A program made the position numbers and the translations under genes. The notes under the pieces were generated by a model. It did not search any database and was not told where the DNA came from. It saw only the letters and a list, made by a program, of their open reading frames with translations. 11,686 bases of DNA from Spirochaetales bacterium. GTDB taxonomy: Bacteria > Desulfobacterota_D > UBA1144. The DNA is taken from NCBI GenBank assembly GCA_002730475.1, contig PCAG01000022.1, positions 1 through 11,686 on the forward strand. Reading direction: 5' to 3'. This document shows, one piece after another, positions 1 to 7,051 of the stretch (position 1 is the stretch's first letter; every line of letters begins with the position of its first letter).

Positions 1-201
1 AAAGGTAATAAGATTTCGATAAACGATCAATTGGTTTTTCTTGATCAAATTCCAACATTTTTGTCTAATAAAAATACGAACCAAGTGGTTGTAATTAAAG
101 CTGATAAAACTATAGATCATGGCTTTGTTGTCCAGATTATGGACATGATTAAGCAGGCGGGTTTCAGGAAACTAGGAATAGCAGTTAAAAAGACTGAATA
201 G
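1..201 (+). CDS. ExbD/TolR-family biopolymer transport protein, C-terminal part (5' truncated)
   Basis: Only the last 66 codons are visible, open in frame 1 from the window edge to a TAG stop at 199-201. The end of the protein reads VVVIKADKTIDHGFVVQIMD followed by MIKQAGFRKLGIAV. This is the periplasmic C-terminal domain of ExbD/TolR proteins: a beta strand with 'a-D', a helix with a V..V.D core, then a 'aG...v.i' strand. Family members sit in the inner membrane by one N-terminal helix and work with ExbB/TolQ to couple the proton gradient to outer-membrane transport or envelope integrity. The N-terminal helix with its key Asp lies outside the window, so ExbD and TolR cannot be told apart. 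The next gene starts 21 bp downstream on the same strand, so they may be co-transcribed. Confidence 0.8.
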   Translation, partial: KGNKISINDQLVFLDQIPTFLSNKNTNQVVVIKADKTIDHGFVVQIMDMIKQAGFRKLGIAVKKTE

Positions 202-222
202 ATAATTTTCTATAAAATAAAA

Positions 223-1119
223 ATGAGAACGAATTCGAATTTACTTCTGGGATACTTGTTGGTAATTGCAACAGCCTTTTTTACCGCTTTTTCGTATATC
301 TTTGGAAAGATGGTATCTCATACCTTGTATCCCGAGACGGTAGCACTCTACTGGTTTTTTGGGGCTTTTACGATTGGTATTCTTAAGAGATGGATTGTGT
401 TAACTCTTGGTATTAAACAGGGATTCTTTATATCTGATTTGAAAAAATATATACCCATAACAATAATATCCTCAATAATTAGCATTGTCGGTGTAGCTCT
501 GTGGATAGTTGCGTTAAGAGTTGCCGGTCCTCCAATGACTTCATTCTTAATGAAATTCCAAGTTGTATTTTCAGTTATATTGGGAGTTCTATTCTTAAAT
601 GAACGCTTAGAAAGGCCAGAAATTTTTGGTATTTTTTTAACTTTCTTAGGTGGACTTGTAATAACGTATGATACTTCCTATTTTGAGTTCCGCGGCAGTC
701 TTTTTGCTATAGCTAGCGCTTTTTGTTATTCCTGCCTTTTTCTAGTGGTTAAGAAGATGGTTTCAAACTTGAATATGATGATGGTAGTAACTCTGAGATC
801 ATTGGGAGTCGCTGTCTTCGCAATAATATATCTTGTTCTTACAAACAAATTTCAGGTTCCATCTGCCGTTGATATTTTGTATATGTTCATTGGGGGGACG
901 TGCGGAGCATATATTGGTAAAGCTTGTCAATTCCAAGCGATTAAACTTGTTGATATATCGAGAACAACGGCTGTTACGCCTCTCGAGGCGATATTTGTTC
1001 TTGTTTTGACATTTATGTTTTTTGATACGATACCAAGTGCTATTAAATTAATTGGTGGCGGACTCATTATTGCTGGAATTCTTTTTTTGTTGACTGCTAG
1101 ACAAGAGAATTTTGATTAG
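223..1119 (+). CDS. EamA/DMT-family permease (drug/metabolite transporter superfamily)
   Basis: This 298-residue protein is almost entirely hydrophobic, with about ten membrane helices in two repeats, the usual DMT/EamA size and layout. The first EamA repeat ends with FLNERLERPEIFGIFLTFLG, matching the family pattern of a conserved Glu before helix 4 and G..L...G in helix 5. The second repeat ends with FFDTIPSAIKLIGGG, which has Asp where Glu is common. Known members export metabolites, amino acids or nucleotide-related compounds, or import sugars; the substrate cannot be read from sequence. No Shine-Dalgarno sequence is visible before the ATG (the upstream bases are nearly all A and T). The stop codon overlaps the end of the opposite-strand ddl gene by 4 bp. 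The gene may be read through from the ExbD-like gene, as no promoter is evident in the 21-bp gap. Confidence 0.85.
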   Translation: MRTNSNLLLGYLLVIATAFFTAFSYIFGKMVSHTLYPETVALYWFFGAFTIGILKRWIVLTLGIKQGFFISDLKKYIPITIISSIISIVGVALWIVALRVAGPPMTSFLMKFQVVFSVILGVLFLNERLERPEIFGIFLTFLGGLVITYDTSYFEFRGSLFAIASAFCYSCLFLVVKKMVSNLNMMMVVTLRSLGVAVFAIIYLVLTNKFQVPSAVDILYMFIGGTCGAYIGKACQFQAIKLVDISRTTAVTPLEAIFVLVLTFMFFDTIPSAIKLIGGGLIIAGILFLLTARQENFD

Positions 1120-2225
1120 AAGATATTAGTTTTTAATTTACTCTCTGCTTTATACCTCTTTATTGCCAATGTAATGAGATTGTCAATTAGCTTCTTATAC
1201 GCTACTCCGCTATATTCTAGTAGCTTTGGGTACATGCTGATTGCGGTAAAACCAGGAATGGTATTTATCTCACTCATAAACAGCCTTGGAGTCTTAATAT
1301 TTTTTGTTTTTCCATATAAGAAATCAATTCTTGCCATTCCTTCACAGCCTATAGTCCTATAAGCTTTAATGGCACCCTGCCGTATTTCATTGTTTAGAGC
1401 TTTCTTCTTTTGAGATTTTCTGAATGGTATTTCAAATCTAGATTTTCCATCAATATATTTAGCGTTATAATCATAGAATTCCGAGGACGGAATTACTAAT
1501 CCAGGACTCGATACGATACAATCTTGATTTCCCAATACGCTTACCTCGATTTCGTCTGGATCTATAACCGCCTCTTCTATAAAAATTTTGGTAGAAAAAG
1601 TAAAAGCTTGCCTAATTTTTAAAATTAACTCCTTTTTTGTTTTCACTTTATAAATCCCGACGCTGGATCCGAGATTTGCCACTTTAACAAAACAAGGGAA
1701 TTTAATTCTACTCGATATATCGGTCACAATCTTTTTCTGTTTCTCTTTCCATTCGTCTTTTTTAATTTCGATAAATGAAGCGGTTCGTATATTCACGCTT
1801 GTAAGAATTCTTTTAGTTAAGATTTTGTCCATACAAATAGCGGAACTACCTGTGTTGCTTCCCACGTAGGGTTTATCGATTGTTCTTAACAGTCCCTGAA
1901 TCGAACCATCTTCTCCGCCTGTACCGTGAATAACCGGAAAATATATATCAATATTTATATTTCTAATAATTTTGTTATTGTTTTCTATTGAAACTGGCCT
2001 TGTTCTGCCAAGTGAAAAGACTATCTTGTTTTTGGTTGGTCGAAGCTCAAGCCTGCCCTTCTTTTTAACAATCCTTGCTTCCTTAAATGAGCCATTTCGC
2101 GTGACGTATATGCCATTTATTTTGTATTTCTTTCTATCTATATTATTAAGAATGGAATTGGCTGAAACGATAGATATCTCGTGCTCTACCGACTTACCAC
2201 CATAAATAAGACATATCCTCATCAT
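1116..2225 (-). CDS. ddl: D-alanine--D-alanine ligase
   Basis: This cytoplasmic ATP-grasp enzyme joins two D-alanines with ATP, giving the dipeptide that MurF adds to the peptidoglycan precursor. Family motifs appear in order: YGGKSVEHEIS (8-18), HGTGGEDGSIQG (100-111), NLGSSVGI (184-191), EEA and EVSVLGN (217-233), YDYNAKY (251-257), RIDF (299-302), EINTIPGFT (319-327) and SMYPKL (330-335). At 369 residues it is full length for the DdlA type. Tyr in YDYNAKY fits D-Ala-D-Ala rather than D-Ala-D-Lac specificity, where Phe is found. One oddity is KVA at 181-183, where most members have KPA. The start is uncertain by one codon because two ATGs are adjacent. No Shine-Dalgarno is visible. The gene stands alone, away from the mur/fts cluster where ddlB usually sits, and diverges from the thiolase gene. 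Confidence 0.95.
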   Translation of the reverse strand: MMRICLIYGGKSVEHEISIVSANSILNNIDRKKYKINGIYVTRNGSFKEARIVKKKGRLELRPTKNKIVFSLGRTRPVSIENNNKIIRNINIDIYFPVIHGTGGEDGSIQGLLRTIDKPYVGSNTGSSAICMDKILTKRILTSVNIRTASFIEIKKDEWKEKQKKIVTDISSRIKFPCFVKVANLGSSVGIYKVKTKKELILKIRQAFTFSTKIFIEEAVIDPDEIEVSVLGNQDCIVSSPGLVIPSSEFYDYNAKYIDGKSRFEIPFRKSQKKKALNNEIRQGAIKAYRTIGCEGMARIDFLYGKTKNIKTPRLFMSEINTIPGFTAISMYPKLLEYSGVAYKKLIDNLITLAIKRYKAESKLKTNIF

Positions 2226-2260
2226 GTATATCTAATCAATGATACTCTTAAATTAATTAA

Positions 2261-2352
2261 TTGTTTATTATTTCTTATAATTTGGTAAAATAGAAAATAT
2301 TAATTTTTTTAATATCTTTATCAGAAGTTTGGAAGATATACAATAAAGGGGG
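2261..2352 (+). promoter_or_regulatory. Putative promoter and ribosome binding site for the thiolase gene
   Basis: The 134-bp gap between the divergent ddl and thiolase genes is very AT-rich. An extended -10 element, TGGTAAAAT, lies at 2283-2291, with a weak -35 TTGTTT at 2261-2266 (19-bp spacer). A perfect TATAAT at 2276-2281 is an alternative but has no fitting -35. The ribosome binding site AAGGGGG (2346-2352) is 7 bases before the ATG at 2360 and fixes that start. The promoter is inference; the binding site is clear. No good promoter for ddl was seen on the minus strand. Confidence 0.4.
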
Positions 2353-2359
2353 AAGTTAG

Positions 2360-3541
2360 ATGTCTACAAAAGTAGTTGTGAGTGAGCCTTTGCGTACGGC
2401 CATTGGGACTTTTGGGGGTACTCTCCAAGATGTTCCAGCGGTAGACTTAGGCGTTACTGTTGTTAAAGAAATCTTGAGTAAAACGGGGGTTGACCCAACT
2501 CAGATTGACGAGTGTGTTTTGGGTAACATATTGGGAGCAGGTCAAGGGCAAAACCCTGCCAGGCAGGTTGCTTTAGGAGCTGGCCTTGATTACGATACCC
2601 CATCCTATACTTTAAATCGTGTTTGCGCTTCAGGTGTTCAGTCTATTGCAAATGCTGCTCAAGCAATTAAAGCTGGAGATTCGGATTTAGTTATTGCTGG
2701 AGGTATAGAAAATATGAATTTAGCTCCCTTTCTTTTACCTAAGGCGAGGTATGGCTATAGAATGGCTATAAATGGAAAAGATAATGTATTGGATGGTATG
2801 GTATATGATGGACTTTGGGACATCTTTAACGACTACCATATGGGGATTACTGCTGAGAACCTTGCGGAACAATACAAAATTACTAGAGAGCAACAAGATC
2901 AATTTGCCATTGGTAGCCAAGGAAAAGCAAAAAAAGCAATAAGAGCGGGAGTATTCAAAAAAGAAATCGTACCTGTTCAGTTAAAAAAGGGCGTATTTGA
3001 CATTGATGAGCATCCTAGAGAGGTATCAATGGCCGCATTAAGTAGGCTGAGGCCAGTTTTTACGCCTGAAGGCACAGTAACCGCTGGTAATGCATCAGGT
3101 ATTAACGATGGAGCTGCCGCTATGTTGGTTTCATCGGAGGCAAAAGCAAAAGAATTAAATCTTAACCCAGTTGGTGAAATTATTTCATTTGCTGTTGCGG
3201 GCGTTGATCCATCTATTATGGGCATTGCTCCTGTTGCGGCAATGACTAAGGCACTGGCTAAGGCTGATTTGACAATTGATGATATAGATTTAGTTGAATT
3301 AAACGAAGCTTTTGCCGCTCAAGCACTTGCTGTATTAAGCGATTTTCCAATTCCTGAGGATAAGTTAAATGTAAATGGAGGAGCAGTAGCTCTTGGTCAT
3401 CCGATTGGAGCATCTGGTACAATTCTAGTTGTTAAACTTCTTCATGAAATGCAACGAAGAAACGCAAAAAGAGGATTGGTATCTTTGTGTGTTGGTGGTG
3501 GTCAAGGCATTGCTATGGTTTTCGAAAATCCAAACGCATAG
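2360..3541 (+). CDS. Acetyl-CoA C-acetyltransferase (thiolase II type)
   Basis: This enzyme condenses two acetyl-CoA to acetoacetyl-CoA, or runs the reverse cleavage, in the cytoplasm. At 393 residues it has the standard biosynthetic thiolase length. The nucleophile Cys89 lies in NRVCASGVQS, His347 in GHPIGASG, and the second catalytic Cys377 in LCVGGGQG; NEAFAAQ, DGLWDIFNDYHMG and SGINDGAAA are further family signatures. All catalytic residues are present. The genes atoB, phaA and thlA encode this same fold and activity, so no symbol is chosen; no reductase, CoA transferase or beta-oxidation gene lies nearby to settle the pathway. Translation starts behind a good AAGGGGG site. The PUR-domain gene follows 13 bp downstream on the same strand, so the two are probably one transcript. 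Confidence 0.95.
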   Translation: MSTKVVVSEPLRTAIGTFGGTLQDVPAVDLGVTVVKEILSKTGVDPTQIDECVLGNILGAGQGQNPARQVALGAGLDYDTPSYTLNRVCASGVQSIANAAQAIKAGDSDLVIAGGIENMNLAPFLLPKARYGYRMAINGKDNVLDGMVYDGLWDIFNDYHMGITAENLAEQYKITREQQDQFAIGSQGKAKKAIRAGVFKKEIVPVQLKKGVFDIDEHPREVSMAALSRLRPVFTPEGTVTAGNASGINDGAAAMLVSSEAKAKELNLNPVGEIISFAVAGVDPSIMGIAPVAAMTKALAKADLTIDDIDLVELNEAFAAQALAVLSDFPIPEDKLNVNGGAVALGHPIGASGTILVVKLLHEMQRRNAKRGLVSLCVGGGQGIAMVFENPNA

Positions 3542-3554
3542 CCTTTATAATTAG

Positions 3555-3776
3555 ATGGCAACTGATAAAAATAATCAAACTAAGGATGTGTTTAGTGCGC
3601 AACTTGATATTGAAACTAAGAGATTCTTCTTTGATCTAAAGGAGAATCAGAAGGGTCAGTATTTAAGAATTACTGAAGTAAGTGGTGGCCGGTCTAGCGT
3701 GGTCGTTCCTGCAGACGGCCTACAAGATTTTCAAAATCAGATACAAGAAATTATTGCTAAAACCTCAACAAAATAG
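3555..3776 (+). CDS. PUR-domain (DUF3276-like) nucleic-acid-binding protein
   Basis: This is a 73-residue soluble protein. The segment KRFFFDLKENQKGQYLRITE (22-41) followed by a V-V-V strand and a C-terminal helix (about 55-68) is the PUR repeat pattern: a strand with R-FFFD, a short turn, G-QYLRI-E, more strands, then a helix. Bacterial one-repeat PUR proteins dimerise and bind single-stranded DNA and RNA; the Borrelia member BpuR acts on both and affects gene expression. The same role here is inference. The gene starts 13 bp after the thiolase stop with no Shine-Dalgarno, so it may depend on translation continuing from the thiolase. A hairpin at 3775-3792 covers its stop codon. The family call rests on pattern recall and is good but not absolute for so short a protein. 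Confidence 0.75.
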   Translation: MATDKNNQTKDVFSAQLDIETKRFFFDLKENQKGQYLRITEVSGGRSSVVVPADGLQDFQNQIQEIIAKTSTK

Positions 3777-3792
3777 CCTATACTTCTAGGCT
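3775..3792. terminator. Candidate bidirectional terminator spanning two convergent stop codons
   Basis: AGCCTA (3775-3780) pairs perfectly with TAGGCT (3787-3792) around a 6-base loop. The stem contains the last bases of the PUR-gene stop and the whole stop of ygfZ. On the minus strand the stem is followed by ATTTTGTT, and on the plus strand by CTTGATATTTTTG, so both directions have some U-rich tail. The stem is short (6 bp, 3 G:C pairs), so strength is uncertain. Confidence 0.45.
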
Positions 3793-4680
3793 CTTGATAT
3801 TTTTGATTTGATAGTTGTTTTTCACCACAAAAGCCTCGTTACCAAGTAAGAATATTTTATTTTCAGCTATGTTTTCATTGTAGTCCACGAAACCCAATGC
3901 AAAAGTGCAGTTATCTTTAGATATACAAGTTTTACTTGAAACTTGTCCAATATTTTTACCTTGGTTATTTGCAATGGCATCATTGATTTTAATATCCTTC
4001 TTAGATTTAATACAAGCAAGTGTTCTCTTCGTCTGTCCTCTATATCTTATTCGTGCAATTATTTCTTGACCAATATAGCAACCCTTTGTAAAACTGATAG
4101 CTGACCACATATTGGCCTCGATAGGTATTATGCTAGAATTAATTTCATATGGATAACTAGGTACTCCATTAATTATTTTCCATTGAACATATAGCTTGTC
4201 ATCTATTGTGGGAGATTGAAATGTTTTTTTATGATTTTTCTGAATGAATATGGTTCTAAAATCTTCTTCCAAAGGAAGCGGTGAACTAAAATTAGTCTCG
4301 TTCTCTATGTTATGACTTTTACTTTTGAATATTTTGTAATTTTCTGACAAATCATTTACTTCGACGTCAAGAGACATTTTGTATTGTGCAATATATTTTA
4401 TTAAAGAACCAATTTGATTCGAATTAGTTTGTATGTACATCGAATTATCGTCGATTTTAAATAGGCAAATATCGAATAAAATCTTTCCTTTGTTGGTCAG
4501 TATTAGACTATAGTTAGATTCGCCTTGTAATAAATTTTTGACTTCATTGCTTGAAACCCCATTCAAAAATTTAACATGGTCCTTGCCTGATACCCTTATT
4601 AAAGACTGATTTTTTAATTCAAATACGAAATTTTCTTTCTTAAAGAATTCCATTAATTCGGTGAATCCAAGTTGGGTCAT
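3778..4680 (-). CDS. ygfZ: Folate-binding protein YgfZ (Fe-S cluster maintenance, GcvT-like fold)
   Basis: The YgfZ signature K-G-C-Y-x-G-Q-E is present as KGCYIGQE at 199-206, with Cys201 the conserved cysteine, followed by ARIRYRGQTKR, as in this family. The N-terminal region RVSGKDHVKFLNGVSSNEV (29-47) matches the start of the folate-binding domain, and the 300-residue length is normal. E. coli YgfZ uses tetrahydrofolate and supports Fe-S enzymes such as the tRNA thiolation enzyme MiaB, notably under oxidative stress. It lacks a separate glycine-cleavage context (no gcvH or gcvP), which favours YgfZ over GcvT. The start at 4680 is supported by GGAGG at 4685-4689, 4 bases upstream; an ATG at 4684 is in another frame. 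Its stop is 1 bp from the convergent PUR gene. Confidence 0.9.
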   Translation of the reverse strand: MTQLGFTELMEFFKKENFVFELKNQSLIRVSGKDHVKFLNGVSSNEVKNLLQGESNYSLILTNKGKILFDICLFKIDDNSMYIQTNSNQIGSLIKYIAQYKMSLDVEVNDLSENYKIFKSKSHNIENETNFSSPLPLEEDFRTIFIQKNHKKTFQSPTIDDKLYVQWKIINGVPSYPYEINSSIIPIEANMWSAISFTKGCYIGQEIIARIRYRGQTKRTLACIKSKKDIKINDAIANNQGKNIGQVSSKTCISKDNCTFALGFVDYNENIAENKIFLLGNEAFVVKNNYQIKNIKSLEV

Positions 4681-4777
4681 CCATCCTCCAGAGTTGATTT
4701 TTGTTGTTAGATTTATAAAATAAGATACATTACGTGTAACTACTTACGAATTTTTTGTTTATTATAGTAATGTTGAT
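4681..4777. promoter_or_regulatory. Divergent control region between ygfZ and trxB
   Basis: This 97-bp gap must hold both promoters. For trxB, TATAGT at 4763-4768 sits 9 bases before the ATG, which would give a transcript with almost no leader; no good -35 is seen. For ygfZ, the minus strand carries TATAAA (complement of 4712-4717), leaving a leader of about 25 bases that includes the GGAGG site. Both assignments are tentative. Confidence 0.35.
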
Positions 4778-5716
4778 ATGGAATTGAAATTAAAAAATAA
4801 AATCGTAATCATCGGCTCAGGAGCTGCGGGATTAACCTCTGCAATTTACGCAGCTAGAGCCAATCTTGAGCCTTTAATCTTTGAGGGATTTCAGGCGGGT
4901 GGTCAATTGACCATGACTACTGATGTTGAAAATTTTCCAGGTTTTCCTAGTGGAATAATGGGTCCTAATTTAATGGATTTACTGCGAGAGCAAGCTAAAA
5001 GATTTGGAGCTAATTGTATTGCAGCTCAAGTTGAAAAAGTGGATTTTGATTTGTATCCATATTGTTTAACGGTTAATGGGAAGCAGATATCTGCTGATTC
5101 AATAATTATTGCAACTGGAGCAACCGCAAAACTTCTGGATGTACCCGGTGAATCAAATTTGATAGGCAAAGGAGTTTCAACATGTGCGACTTGTGATGGG
5201 TTCTTTTATAAAAATAAAAAAATTCATGTAATTGGTGGCGGGGATAGTGCAATAGAAGAAGCTAATTTTCTTACCAAATTTGCCGAGGAAGTTACGATTG
5301 TCCACAGGAGAGAACAACTTCGGGCATCAAAAATAATGCAAGATAGAGCCATGTCAAACCCGAAAATTAATTTTCTTTGGAATGCGGAATTACAAGAAAT
5401 TATTGGCACTCAGAAAGATGGTGTGAGCTCATTTTTATATAAGGATGTGAAGACAAATGAAATTACGAAGATTGACACTGAAGGAATATTTGTCGCTATT
5501 GGACACAATCCAAATACAGAATTGTTTATCAATAAAATTGATATGGATGAGAACGGCTATATTGCAACTAAAGGAAAATCTTCTAAAACAAACTTAAAAG
5601 GAGTTTTTGCGGCAGGCGATGTACAGGATAGTATATATCGCCAGGCTATTACAGCGGCTGGTTCTGGCTGTATGGCAGCGATTGATGCTGAGAGATTCCT
5701 AGAAGAAAATCAATAA
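4778..5716 (+). CDS. trxB: Thioredoxin-disulfide reductase
   Basis: This flavoenzyme passes electrons from NADPH to thioredoxin in the cytoplasm. At 312 residues it has the length of the low-molecular-weight bacterial type. The FAD-binding GSGAAGLTSAIYAARA begins at residue 13, GGQLTMTT lies at 41-48, and the redox pair is Cys136 and Cys139 in CATCDGFF. The NADPH-binding GGGDSAIEEA is at 153-162, HRREQLRAS (176-184) holds the arginines that recognise the 2'-phosphate and so favours NADPH over NADH, and GVFAAGDVQD near the C-terminus closes the FAD site. All key residues are present. There is no Shine-Dalgarno before the ATG. The gene diverges from ygfZ and ends 3 bp from the convergent flippase gene. 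Confidence 0.96.
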   Translation: MELKLKNKIVIIGSGAAGLTSAIYAARANLEPLIFEGFQAGGQLTMTTDVENFPGFPSGIMGPNLMDLLREQAKRFGANCIAAQVEKVDFDLYPYCLTVNGKQISADSIIIATGATAKLLDVPGESNLIGKGVSTCATCDGFFYKNKKIHVIGGGDSAIEEANFLTKFAEEVTIVHRREQLRASKIMQDRAMSNPKINFLWNAELQEIIGTQKDGVSSFLYKDVKTNEITKIDTEGIFVAIGHNPNTELFINKIDMDENGYIATKGKSSKTNLKGVFAAGDVQDSIYRQAITAAGSGCMAAIDAERFLEENQ

Positions 5717-5719
5717 GTC

Positions 5720-7051
5720 CTAAGAAAGTTTTTCTTTAATCACTTTAATATAAAAACAAGTTCCTATAACTAATATGGATAAATTTCTTATAACCAAAGA
5801 TAAAGCTGCTCCATCATGTTGCATAGCTCTAACTAGGTAGAATAGGGATGAGCAGTAAATTAAGGCTGTTATTATAGTTATGATTGTAAGATACTTAGCT
5901 CTTCCCAGAGCTAGCATTGATGGATTAATCCAATAAATTCCATTATGAATAATCATTGCAATTATTAGGATAAATAGTGCGGACTCTGCTTGTATGTATT
6001 CTGTGCCAAAAAATAATACAATAATCTCTGAAGAAAATACGTATATGCCTAGCCCTACAATTGACGAAGAAAACAAAAGCATTTTTACAGACTCTACTAT
6101 TACTTTTTTATAGTTTTGAAAGTCTTTTTCCGTATTTAATTTAACAAATTCTGGGAATATAATTTCAAGAGCAGGATCCATTATCCTCCTTATGATCTTA
6201 GTTATTGCTCTTGCTACCCTATATAGACCTGCATAGAAAGGCCCAACAAAGTAACCTACCACTAATACTCCAAGATTTTTGTCGTTAGCCAGATTAAGTA
6301 TGTTAGAAAAATGAGCATTTGACATAAACTTTAGATAATCAAATTGTTCAGAATGGTTGAGAGAATGAGATAGTTCGAAATCAATTTCTTCTTTATTTAA
6401 AGCTCTTGTTAAGTAAATAAATCTTAATAGTGTTCCAATTGCAAAAGCTAGAACAAAACAAATGAATATTTTTATTAATGTTCCATAGTAGTATATGGAT
6501 AAAGCAACCAGAACTAATCTTGATAGGTTTGTAATAATATTTATTTTAAGAATCGAATTATATTGATTATAAGTTCTCAATATTCCATCAAAATTATCAT
6601 TTATAGAAATAAACAAGACGGAGAAGGCGTATATGGATATCAGCTTAGCAAGGAAATTGATAGAATAAAAACCAGGGAGTGTAGTAATATTCAAATCGCC
6701 AAAGAGATGATAGGTCACCCAATCGGCAAGAAAGAAAATAAGCATTAGAGACAATAAAGAGGAAAAGAAAGAGACCAGCATTGAAAAAGATATATAGCTA
6801 GAGATATTTTGCTTATTGGTTGCATTGTCTCCAATAAATTTAACTGTGGTATCCCATACTCTGAAGCTGAAGAGTATATTTAATATCTCTACGCTGGAAA
6901 TTACCATTGCAAAAACTCCAAATTCCTTAACTCCAAGAAATCTTGCTATTAGTAAAAGTGTTATTACTGACGCTAATCCGCTGATTATCTTAGTTGATAC
7001 CAGCAATTTGTAGTTTTTTAGTATTCTTTTTTTGATGTCATCAAATTTCAT
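5720..7051 (-). CDS. Wzx-like lipopolysaccharide/oligosaccharide flippase (MOP superfamily)
   Basis: This 443-residue membrane protein has about 12 to 14 hydrophobic helices and the N-terminal signature ARFLGVKEFGVFAMV (36-50), the A-x-x-LG-x-x-x-FG pattern of polysaccharide biosynthesis flippases. A second recognisable stretch is GVLVVGYFVGPFYAGLYRVA in the middle, where the family's second half begins. Members move polyprenyl-pyrophosphate-linked oligosaccharides across the inner membrane; whether the cargo here is O-antigen, capsule or another glycan is unknown. Its ATG shares bases with the TGA stop of the upstream GT-C gene (ATGA at 7051-7048), so the two are probably translationally coupled and work on the same product. 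Confidence 0.85.
   Translation of the reverse strand: MKFDDIKKRILKNYKLLVSTKIISGLASVITLLLIARFLGVKEFGVFAMVISSVEILNILFSFRVWDTTVKFIGDNATNKQNISSYISFSMLVSFFSSLLSLMLIFFLADWVTYHLFGDLNITTLPGFYSINFLAKLISIYAFSVLFISINDNFDGILRTYNQYNSILKINIITNLSRLVLVALSIYYYGTLIKIFICFVLAFAIGTLLRFIYLTRALNKEEIDFELSHSLNHSEQFDYLKFMSNAHFSNILNLANDKNLGVLVVGYFVGPFYAGLYRVARAITKIIRRIMDPALEIIFPEFVKLNTEKDFQNYKKVIVESVKMLLFSSSIVGLGIYVFSSEIIVLFFGTEYIQAESALFILIIAMIIHNGIYWINPSMLALGRAKYLTIITIITALIYCSSLFYLVRAMQHDGAALSLVIRNLSILVIGTCFYIKVIKEKLS

Noticed and set aside
1116..2225. D-Ala-D-Lac (vancomycin resistance) ligase instead of Ddl
   Set aside because: Tyr is kept in YDYNAKY, and no vanH- or vanX-like gene lies nearby.
2977..3225. 82-codon minus-strand frame inside the thiolase gene
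   Set aside because: The opposite frame encodes conserved thiolase motifs; this frame is a shadow.
3546..3551. Perfect TATAAT just before the PUR gene
   Set aside because: It ends 3 bases before the ATG, so transcription would begin inside the gene, and no -35 is present at the right distance.
5722..5736. AAGAAA/TTTCTT hairpin at the trxB/flippase junction
   Set aside because: Only one G:C pair and a 3-base loop; such A/T-rich matches are expected by chance here.
6563..6748. 61-codon plus-strand frame inside the flippase gene
   Set aside because: It is antisense to a well-supported membrane protein, has no family pattern and no start signal.
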